Notes under the pieces: generated by a model
What the model was told of the DNA's origin: nothing
What the model saw: only the letters and a program-made list of their open reading frames with translations
Database searches by the model: none
Assembly: GCA_947095535.1 (NCBI GenBank)
Contig: OX352772.1
Location: 149,001,383-149,065,382 of the forward strand
Reading direction: 5' to 3'
Source: Poecilobothrus nobilitatus
Lineage: Eukaryota > Arthropoda > Insecta > Diptera > Dolichopodidae
DNA length: 64,000 nucleotides
Shown here: positions 54,730 to 64,000 of the stretch, piece by piece
Numbering within the stretch: position 1 is the first letter of the stretch
How the letters are laid out: the number at the start of each line of letters is the position of its first letter
Translations under genes and position numbers: made by a program

Positions 54730-55860
54730 CATCTGAATGTTTTTGAAAGATGATCAAGTTTTATAAAGACAGGATATATTACGTTCATAAGGGTATCCCA
54801 GAGTTGCCACAGTCTACTCTGCTGCACTCTTCCTCGTTAGATAATAATTTTATTTTTGAAGGTATTTTGGTGATTGCAGTTTTGGTAATTACAGTACAGT
54901 CAAGATATACTACAAGATCTTCTACTTTTCCGTATTTGTGGAAAATATCTAAAGAGGTTCCTGTTCCTAAGAAGTCGAATCCTGAAATTTCAGATTTTAG
55001 ACCTATCTGCTTATCATCTGGTCTTTCAAAAGTTTTTGAATATGTGGTTCAGTGTCAAATAGAAAATTACGTGGAGGCAGAGAATTTACTATTCGACCAG
55101 CAATCGACCAGTAATCGGGTTAGAAAGGGTCGGAGTACTAAAACTGCTCTTCTTGAAACTGCTTAACACATAATATATTGTGACACTGACCAAAAGAGAG
55201 CTAGAGTATTATTACTACTTGACTTTTCCAAACTAGTAAAAGCACTCGTCTAACTTACCCCATTTTTTTTTTATTTTAATGTTGTCTATTGTGGTTTGAA
55301 TGTAGGAGAGTGTGCTAAGCTTAATATTTTATTCAATGCTTGTACTTGATTTGTGACTAACCGTTGTAGGTTTGATAGTGTTCGAGATGTGAACCACTGC
55401 ATACTTTCCTGTAATATTAATGATATAATACATTAATTGATGAATATTAGATATGTTTGTTTTCTTCATAAATTAATTGTGTCTGAAAATACGCATATCA
55501 TAGTCAGTAAAATCCCTTACGAAGATCGAATAGAAATAGGTTGTTGATAGTCCCTTGACAGTCTGGTAAACTTCTACATTTGTCATACTTTATTAGAGTT
55601 GTTATTATTTGGAATTCTTACCTATGACCATTAAATTAATTAAAAGTCATACTTCATTGAACAAGCTTTGTTTTAATTAGATAAGGCATTAAATGTTTGA
55701 GTGATTTACTATTTGTTTATCATCTGCTTTATTTTAGTTGGATTACTATTTAGTTAAATAATACTTTTAGTTATATAATTTTTTTTTTCAGTTCTTCATG
55801 TTTTTTTAAGTTTACTCTAACTTTGTTTTGTTATTAAAAAAATAAATAAATAAATAAAAT
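54730..55860 (+). pseudogene. LINE reverse-transcriptase fragment and 3' tail
   Basis: RT pieces: VPVPKKSNPEISDFRPICLSS, FEYVVQCQIENYVE and VRKGRSTKTALLE, then a degraded LLLLDFSK (55200). Later sequence is 3' UTR-like and ends in an (AAATA)n tail at 55840. Jockey/CR1-like; badly broken. Confidence 0.6.
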
Positions 55861-55942
55861 AATTATTTACTTTACTTTAACTATGTATACATATTATAGA
55901 GATTTATCATCTCACTGTATATTATAATGCAAATAAATTGAA

Positions 55943-56188
55943 ATGGAAATTATTATAAACGCAAGCCTTTGTCATCCAATGTATTTAACAGAACTTCAAA
56001 ACCCCATAAATATTAAAACTATTAATCAAGATGTAAATATTACTCATAAAGCAGTTATACCTCTTTTTAAGAATTGGAAGACTCAACAAAGAAGGTTGAA
56101 ATGTTTGTCTTTCCTTTACATCGTAATTTGTGGTTTAATTAAAAAGCGTTTTGTAACCTTTGAAGTGACAATACTTCTTTATAATTAG
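55943..56188 (+). other. Open frame of unknown nature (81 aa)
   Basis: ATG-started frame (MEIIINASLCHPMYLTEL). No domain or neighbour relation. It lies between two LINEs and may be chance. Confidence 0.2.
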
Positions 56189-56900
56189 TTAAAAACTTTT
56201 TTTTTTTTTATTATTTAAATCTTTTAAAATTATTAAAATTACTGAAATTAAATTAAACTAGTGAACTTCTTAATTAATTTTTTTTTTTTTTTTCTCTTTC
56301 ACTAAAAATTATTTAAAAGTGTAGTGTAAATTAAACTTAATTTTAAATTATATTTCTGCACTCCAATGGCGGCAAGATAAGTATTCCTAATTAATCATTT
56401 AACAATAACTTACAAATTTTATTTATATTTTTTTTAAAGCATATTAATTTATCTACACATTAACCTTTTTGTTTTTTTTTTTCGAACTATATTAAATTTA
56501 AATAATTTTTTAATTTTTTTTTTTGATTTAAATTATAATTTATAATTAAACGCTCGGTTGGTTTTGTTTACATTAATTTACTTTTCTTTTTATTTATTTC
56601 ATTTTAATATCAGCTTGTTGTAAACAAAACAATTATATATCCATCTCTCTCCTACACGTATGATGGATGCTGGTGTTCTTCTTTGACTCTCAATTCGCTC
56701 AATTTTTTTTTAAATATCATCATAGTAATTACCGTAACTTAATTGATTAATTTCTGGTGGTAAGTTTTGCTTTTGGAGAGAGTAATTTATTTTAAAGTGT
56801 TGTCAAGTTCGGGTTATTTAAATCATGCACTTTTACTTTTGATTTTAATTTTGAATAAATTTTAATTTTAATTTTTATTTGAATAAATTTTAATTACTTT
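56189..56900. other. AT-rich region, probably LINE 5' UTR
   Basis: T-rich low complexity. The part after about 56560 may be 5' UTR of the LINE that follows; no clear boundary. Confidence 0.35.
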
Positions 56901-57109
56901 ACATACTTTAATTTATCAGTCAGATTTTGATCTTGGTTAATTTTGAAATTGATTTGCAGTCTAATTTTGACTTTAATTACAATTTCAACTCTGATTTCTT
57001 TTAATTTTGCGTTTTATTTTAATTTTAAACTAGATTTCAATTTTAATATTACTATTTGTTATTTTAACTTTTCTTCTATACTAAATTTTTCCATCAAAAT
57101 TACCAATTT

Positions 57110-58310
57110 TAATGTTAATTTCTGTAACATACGCGGGTTGCAAACGAATTTTCATGCCGTCGATTGCCATCTTAGTTTAATTAAACCACAGTCTCAGCCC
57201 TTTGTGAAACACAAGTCAGTAACCACAATGATAACTTTAATGTTACCTGCTACTCACTTATTTCACACTTCGTACCCAAAAGAGGTATCGCTGTCTATAT
57301 ACAAAATGACATCGCTTTCAACATACTTCCAAAATATAAATGTTCTAGCCCAACCTTTCACTACATTTGGGTCAAAATTCTCGTTGAAAAGCATGTCATA
57401 CATTTCTGTTTTCTATACAGATCACCCAACTCAAATGAACAAGAAACTGCTATGGAAATTGAAAATCTATCGAACCAGATCAATGAAATTTTGGACGCAT
57501 CTCCAGAAACTGAAATTGTCCTGGCGGGAAATTTCAACATCCATAACAGGCACTGGCTTCATTTTTCTAGCAACATCTCCCCGAGTCAAAACTCAATTGG
57601 GAAACAAGTTGAACTATTCTCCACACTGTTCTACCTTTCTCAACTTGTCCAAAATCTCACTAGGATCTCGGACCGTCCTGATCATGAAGGTCACCTCTTG
57701 GATCTGTTTCTGACCACACACCCTGAAAAATATGTGGTTTCAGTTGGTTGCCCCCTTGGTAATTCCGATCATTGTTTGGTTAACACAAGTTTCCGGGTAA
57801 GCCCAATCTCCAACCAGAGGTTCCCTCCAAAAAAACTAGTTTGGCGTTACAGCCATGCTGACTGGGAGTGCCTTAACAACTTTTTTAGAGATTTTGATTA
57901 GTCATTCTGCTTCCGCAATAGAAATGTTAACTTTGCTGCAAATGCGAATAGTGAAACTATTTTACTTGGAATGAGGTTATTCATCCCTCATTTCATGAAA
58001 TCTGTTAAGAGGAGGCCCAAATCTTGGTTTAATCGTATTTGCAAAGAAGCCATTTCTAGAGCCAAAAATCTAAAGGAAGACGTCAGAGGATCTTCCTTTC
58101 CACCACTTATTGATAATAATAACAGAACCGTATCAGATTCTAAAGAGAAAGCGAACTTATTTGGCAAGCAGTTCGCTTTTAATTCGACACTGTCACAGTC
58201 AGCTCAGATGCCACCTTCTGTTCCAGGAGCTAGCTGCTCCTTCGGTAAAATTTACTTTAGGACATGGGCGGTGATGAAAATCTTAAAAAATCTTGATACA
58301 AGCAAGACCG
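57110..58310 (+). pseudogene. Jockey/I-type LINE endonuclease and linker
   Basis: Endonuclease blocks: NFCNIRGLQTNFHAV, then in another frame GIAVYIQNDIAF, VLAGNFNIHNRHW where GDFN is expected (catalytic Asp to Asn), HLLDLFLTT and NSDHCLV. The linker then reads RPKSWFNRICKEAISRAKN. One stop after FRDFD at 57899 and frame changes. The active-site change and stops mean it is dead. Confidence 0.65.
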
Positions 58311-58314
58311 GCTG

Positions 58315-59772
58315 ACTTGGTATAACCACCATGGTGCTTAAAATACCTACTCCACTATTTCAAAACCTCTGCGGAACCTTTTCTACCTCTCTTTCACTTC
58401 GGGTATTCATCCTACCCAATGGAAGATTGCACATGTTTTCCCAATTCCCAAAAAAGGTAATAAAAGCGATCCCTCCAACTACCGCCCTATTGCTATAACT
58501 TCGGTCCTCTCCAAGGTAATGGAGAAAATAGTGAACCAAAAGCTTCTAAAATACCTGGAACACAAAGGTTTGCTTCATGATCGTCAATACGGGTTCAGAG
58601 CCCGTCGTTCAACCGGTGATCTCATGACTTACCTTTGTGAGAAGCTAAGCATCAACCTTCATCATTCTGGTGAGTCTGATGTTGTGGCTCTTGATATTTC
58701 TAAGGCTATCGATCGAGTTTGGCACGATGCTCTATTGGCAAAATGCAAAGCATTAGGTCTAGGTAGGGTCTTTCTAAAATGGATTGGAGATTTCCTTTCG
58801 AATCGCACGATTCGTGTTCTGGTCGATGGATATTCATCTGACAAATTCAAAATAAATGCTGGTGTCCCCCAGGGATCAGTTTTATCCCCAACTCTCTTCT
58901 TAATATTTATCAATGACCTACTCTCATTAACCTCCAATCCGATCCATAGTTTCGCAAACGACAGCACCCTTGTAGCTTCCTATGAGTTTCATAGCCGCTG
59001 TAACATTAATCATCTATTAATCTGATGAAAAATTGAAGAAAAATCTGAAGAAAAATCAAAAAATTTCACTATTAGTGAGCTAAATAACGATTTAGCAAAA
59101 CTTCAAAAATGGGGCGATGTCAATAGAGTTGAGTTCAACACCAAAAAAAGACAATGCTGTCTGATCTCGCGGAAAATTGCCACTACTGTTCCTACCCTAC
59201 TATTTCAGGGAGAGGTCTTGCAGCATTCAACGGACTTAAACATGCTGGGCATCGGGTTAAACCAAAAATTGACTTGGTCAAATCACATTTTTGGTATAGC
59301 TAAGGATGCAGCTAAATGTTTGGGTTTTTTGTATCGCTGAAAAACTTACTTTTCCGCATCTGATCTTCTCAATATCTATAAAACGTACATTAGGCCGAAA
59401 ATGGAGTACAATGCACACATTTGGGCTGCAGGGCCTCAAACAGCTATGGGTTATTTAGATAATGTGCAAAACAGAGCTATTCGTTTGATCAACGACCCCA
59501 GTGTAACTTCAATGCTCACTCCACTCAGCCATCGTCGCACAGTTTGGTCGCTGACCTTGTTTTATAGGTATCTCGTAGGGATTAATACTTGTTCTAAAGA
59601 AATAAAACAACTAATGCCTCCACTCAAAGTTTTCCAACGAGAAGCAAGGAGGGCAACAGATGCTCATCCCTACCATGTTGAGTTATCAAGATGGCGAAAT
59701 ACAGCCTATGGAAATTCGTTTGTTATGCACGTCCCGTTTGTGGAACCATATACCATCGCATGTGTTCCCTAA
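58315..59772 (+). pseudogene. Jockey/I-type LINE reverse transcriptase
   Basis: RT motifs: NYRPIAITSVLSKVMEKI, HDRQYGFRARRSTGDL, VVALDISKAIDRVWHDALL, AGVPQGSVLSPTLF and HSFANDSTLVASY. The catalytic FADD is FAND here, so the first Asp is lost. The longest open part is 58519-59025. The C-terminal region (MEYNAHIWAAGP, HRRTVWSLTLFYRY) is open at 59401-59772. Confidence 0.7.
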
Positions 59773-60120
59773 AGTTGGTAATTCTCATGTGTACGATTAA
59801 GTTTAAGAAGAACATTAACATCTTTCTTCAAAATGTCCCTCCAAATTTTCCTACCTATCCCCCATGATCCAAATTTCCCAATTCCAATTTTCCCAATTAT
59901 CCTTCCCACATCCCTATCCCCAAAACCAAACTGTACATTCGTATTAAAGGTTTCATCCTAAAGTTTGGTTTTAAAAGGGGGGTGGTTTTGGTTGGTTAAA
60001 GCCCAACACTACCCTGAGGAAGCACGTGCAGTTCCTCTTGGTGACTTTCGAGTTTTCCACCAACCCCCGTAAAAAAAAAAAAAATTAAATTACGACAGAC
60101 TAATAGGTAATAATATATTA

Positions 60121-61636
60121 TTGCCATTAAAAACTAAAATCGACTTAGGTCAACAACTTTTAACCACACTTTATAATGAAATCCAAATACATTTTAAAAA
60201 TAAAAATAAAGAAACAAAATATAATCTTATTCAGAAAGGTGAATATGAATTAACAATACCTGTACTTCAAAAAGATAGTCTCGCTTATCTGCAAGAAAGA
60301 AAGTCCTCAGATGGCGAAATCACAATTGAAGAAGGAATACATGAAGTACAGAACTATAAAGCCGTTGCAAAAGTAAATATTCTTGATTGCGCTAATAAAT
60401 CTATAAACTTTTCACCATTACAAAAACTAAAATTGTAAATCATAATAACTTTAATATAATTTCTGAAACTGATACCAAAATTAATCTCTTAAACGAAAAT
60501 CGTAATGAACATTTATATAACTTTGAAAAAATGGATTTATCAAAAGTTATAATACAATACTCGCATCTATTATATAACGAAAACTTAGATTTATCTTTGA
60601 CAAACGCTATCAAATATCGTATTCGTACTATTAATGTTTATCAAACATCGTATTCGTACTATTAAAGTACTATTAATGACGTTCCAATATTCACTAAGTC
60701 TTATAGATACCCTCAAATTCACAAAGGGAAAGTGCAAAAGCAAATTAATGAGATGTTGGAGAAGGGCATTGTTAGGCCTAGCAACTCCCCATATTCTGCT
60801 TCTGTCTCGATCCTCCCAAGGAAGAAGACACCATTGGGACACAAAAATGGAGACTCGTTATTGACTATAGAAAACTTAATGAAATTAGTTTGGATGATAG
60901 ACACCCTATATCAAATATAGATGACATTCTAAATAAATTGGCAAGATACCAATATTTCACCACATTGAACCTTGCTAAAGGGTTCCACCAAATGACAATT
61001 GACGAACGCGACATTCGCAAAACCGCGTTCACTATCGAGTACGGACATTATGAATTTATTCGAATGCCGTTTGGACTTAAACCAGCACCAGCTATCTTTC
61101 AACAGCTAATGAACCATGTTCTGAAAGACTACATAAATAAAATTTGTTTAGTGTATTAGGATGACATCATCATCTTCTCAGCATCTATTGAAGAACACAT
61201 ATATTCACTGAAAAAGTTTTTTAAAAGGCTCGAAGAAGCTAAATTAATGATTCAATTAGATAAATCCGAGTTAATGAAAAAAGAAATTGAGTTTATTTGT
61301 CACATTATGACTTTGGACGAAATAAGAGCAAGTCCTAAGAAATTTGAATGCGTCAAACATTTTCATATTCCCAAAACTCGAACATAAATTAAACAATTTC
61401 TCGAACTATCAGGGTACTACAGGAAATTTATTAAAGACTATTCCAAGGTCGCTAAACCAATGACAAAATACTTAAAGAAAAACGTAAAACTAAAAATTGA
61501 TAATCCTGAAAATGTTCAAAGTTTCGAAACTCTCAAAAGACTACTTATAAATGAATCAATCCTTATTTATCCCGAAATTATCAAACCTTTTACCTTAATG
61601 ACAGACGCCTGTATTTACGCTAGTGTATTACATTAG
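60121..61636 (+). pseudogene. Ty3/gypsy retrotransposon pol fragment
   Basis: An N-terminal pol region (60121-60438) is followed by [50 protein letters not shown], then LVY followed by a TAG at 61157-61159 and DDIIIF, so the catalytic YxDD box is hit by a stop. The connection region (FLELSGYYRKFIKDYSK) and RNase H start (FTLMTDACIYA) follow. It stops near 61636. No LTR recognised. Confidence 0.75.
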
Positions 61637-61960
61637 CCGTAATGAACTTACTGCAAATAATTGTATATCAATTAGTAAAACTCCTTTAAATGCATTTAAA
61701 ACTCAAAAATCTATTTATAAAACAGGTTCTCTTAGAATTAGGAACTCAAAAATATTTAATAAATATAGAAAAGTATTCCACGCTAAAAATTTTGATGAAC
61801 AAATAGCCATTACTGTCTTGAAAAATCAGTTTCACCCCAAAACTGTTAACGCAATTTATATTTTAAATGCCGATATTTTGAAACCTTAAAAACATTTTTC
61901 ATCTAGTGGTCAATTAAAGTTAATTAATTGTAACAAATTATTAGAAGATATAGTAGGCGA
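61637..61960 (+). other. Unassigned open segment after the gypsy fragment
   Basis: Frame 61623-61889 (FNKYRKVFHAKNFDEQIAIT...) is not recognised. It may be another retroelement piece joined here. Confidence 0.25.
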
Positions 61961-63200
61961 AGAGCAACTTGCTGAAATTTTATTTCATGAATCAAATGGA
62001 GAAAGGATACCAAGTTGATGCAATTTACACTGATTTTAGCAAAGCTTTCGATCGTGTAGATCACTTCACTTTGCGAAACAAACTATCAATTTTCGGCATT
62101 TCGGATTCATTTCTTGAGTGGCTTAACTCTTATCTTTCAGAAAGAACTCAAAATGTTAAATTTCAAGGTGTATTATCCAACACAATCGGGGTTACTTCTG
62201 ATGTTCCATAAGGAACCCATTTAAACCCACTTCTGTTTAACATATTCATTTCAGACCGTTCGGGATATCTATGCATTATATCTCACATTTCGTTTGCTGA
62301 TGACCTAAAAATATATCAAGCTGTTAAAGATAATTCAGATGCAGCTATACTTCAATCAACCTTATCAGTATTACAAGCTTGGTGCATGTCAAATAAATTG
62401 GAACTCAACATGCATAAATGTAAGGTTATTAGCTTTACACGAAAACGATCTTCTTTAATATACGACTACAAAATAAATAACGTAACAGTATTACTGATTT
62501 AGGAATTCTTCTCGATAATAAACTTAATTTAATCTTCACTATGACCAATTAGTTGTAAAGGCTAATAAAATGTTAGGTTTCATTAACAGAAGAGGTAATT
62601 AATTCGGTGACACAGCTGTGACAATCTCTCTATTGTTCCCTAGTTCGATCTATCTTAGAATACGCTAACATTATTTTCAAGTTAATTCCAAAAGAGTTTA
62701 ATCAGTTCGAAAGCAATTTCTTTTATTTGCATTAAGAAATCAAACCTTCTGATTTTGCTAATCTTTCTAGTTCCACTATAAGACCTAATTCATTAAATAT
62801 GTTTCTTTATATTTACATAGAAAATTATTGTCTTCTTGTTTTGCTTTTGATATTTTGAATAATAGTATTTATATCCAATCTCTAACTAACAAGTTTAGAC
62901 TTAACGATAGTGTTAGGCAAACTAGAAAAACAAAATTTTTAATGGATTGCAGAAATGAACCCATCAATAAATGTTGTACTACTTTTAACAAAATTAGCCA
63001 CCTTTATTCCACATCCATATCCAGAATAACTTCAAACACATTTTACAACAATATATTTTCACATTAATGACCTAAGAGAATTAATACTTACCTATGCAAT
63101 CATTTTCTTTTTAATTATGACATAATTTAAACATAACACACTTATTGTATTGCATTAAAATCCAACAAATTGGTTTATGTTTTTTATTTTGATCATTTTA
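61961..63200 (+). mobile_element. CR1-like LINE, RT and 3' end
   Basis: RT motifs AIYTDFSKAFDRVDH, then P followed by TAA (62209) and GTHLNPLLFNIF, FADDLKIY (intact catalytic box, 62298), MSNKLELNMHKCK. C-terminal frame 62828-63067. The 3' UTR from about 62965 matches 50850-51100. It is 5'-truncated at an RT position. Confidence 0.7.
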
Positions 63201-63208
63201 ATTATACC

Positions 63209-64000
63209 CTACACCTAAAGTATAGGGTATATTAACTTTGGTATGGTGTTTGTAACCACCAAAAGGAAGCGAGTTAGATATGGACATGTATGTAGCCTGA
63301 ATCAGGATCACCTCCTGAGTCGATTTAACGATGTCCGTCCGTCCGTTCGCACGATAACTCAAAAACTAATAAAGCTATTTTGATGAAATTTATATAGTAG
63401 GTTACTAATTACGAAAGGAAGGCTAAGTTCGAATCTGGACAAAATCGGTCCATGGATTCGGATACTGGAAGCTTCCGAATGATTCCGTAGCAAACGAAAT
63501 TATCTCCAAAAGTAACAAAGATAAAACTTTTAAATTAGGCAGAATGGTGTTCCTTCATGATTGATTTATGTTTCTGAAATTTGTGAGGATTTCCTCCATG
63601 GGTTCAAATCTTAGAAGCTTCCGGACGAGCCCCAGAGCGAACGAGTATATCTCCACAACCAACAAAGATATAACTTATTTTTTTAGTACAAAGGTGTTCT
63701 GTTATGTTTCCTTTTCTGTAAAATTGGAAACTGACATTTGAAAGAATTTGAACCATGGATTCGTATTTTGGAAATTTCCGGACGGGCACAAGAGCAACGA
63801 GCATATCTCCAAAACCAACAAAAGTAGAACCTTTAAGTTTAGTACAATGGTGTTCTGGCATGTTTTCTTTATGTTCCTGAGATAGATTCGACGAATTGGA
63901 GTGGCAATTCGAGTACCTGACACACACCTCCCAAGGACTAACAATCTTCGAAATTAATAAAGATAGAAACTTAAAATTTTTACAAAGGTGTCAAGCATAT
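63209..64000 (-). mobile_element. Second copy of the foldback/155-bp repeat family, inverted
   Basis: Starts with a TATACCCTACACCTAAAGTATAGGGTATA hairpin-type motif, then GAGTCGATTTAACGATGTCC and CCGTCCGTTCGCACGATAAC, then the 155-bp units in reverse orientation (63400-63950). It runs off the end of the window. It is the reverse complement of about 540-1450. Confidence 0.75.

Larger units (their letters stand above)
56560..60077 (+). mobile_element. Jockey/I-type LINE
   Basis: One element with endonuclease, RT, C-terminal region, 3' UTR and an A-run at 60064-60077. A very AT-rich (Asn/Phe-coding) start precedes the endonuclease. The 3' UTR style is shared with the fragment at 24470. The 5' boundary is uncertain. 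Confidence 0.65.

Overview
This window is a mobile-element graveyard from an AT-rich animal genome, most likely an insect and plausibly a brachyceran fly. The arthropod-type retrotransposon set (LOA-, CR1- and jockey/I-like LINEs and a Ty3/gypsy element) and dispersed repeats with TATACCC hairpins followed by a GTCCGTCCGTC block point that way. The species cannot be named from sequence alone. I see no host gene, tRNA or rRNA.

The main content is three Maverick/Polinton elements, large virus-like DNA transposons related to adintoviruses. Pol-0 (about 2.95-5.83 kb) is a decayed fragment. Pol-1 (8326-24026) and Pol-2 (33662-49424) have both ends, with terminal inverted repeats starting AGT and exact 6-bp target duplications (AATAAC and TTTATG). 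Pol-1 and Pol-2 share a left gene block: integrase with chromodomain and a small overlapping partner ORF leftwards; packaging ATPase, a 110-aa protein, an acidic protein and the penton-like minor capsid protein rightwards. Pol-2 continues with a core-protein-like gene, an intact major capsid gene, an adenain-like protease and accessory genes. Pol-1 has lost that part and carries two internal tandem duplications. The elements use unrelated-looking DNA polymerases: Pol-1 a leftward PolB with a Vsr-like insert, Pol-2 a rightward PolB with zinc fingers and an endonuclease-VII-like module. TATA boxes 34-53 nt before many start codons, some overlapping the preceding stop codon, suggest one promoter per gene or short gene group.

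Layout: 0.45-1.9 kb, foldback repeat element; 2.95-5.83 kb, Pol-0; 5.83-8.14 kb, 5' half of a LOA-type LINE inserted in the Pol-0 capsid gene; 8.3-24.0 kb, Pol-1 in a TAA microsatellite; 24.5-30.4 kb, a LINE 3' tail and a CR1-like LINE with a PHD-finger ORF1; 30.4-32.8 kb, 3' half of the LOA LINE, so it appears split by 22 kb of later insertions; 33.7-49.4 kb, Pol-2; 50-56 kb, LINE fragments around a 305-bp minisatellite; 56.6-60.1 kb, a jockey/I-like LINE; 60.1-61.6 kb, Ty3/gypsy pol; 62.0-63.2 kb, another CR1-like LINE; 63.2-64.0 kb, an inverted copy of the foldback repeat.

Most reading frames outside the Polintons are broken. Inside them, the Pol-1 integrase and PolB and the Pol-2 major capsid, core-like and 110-aa genes remain open, so these elements are younger than their surroundings.
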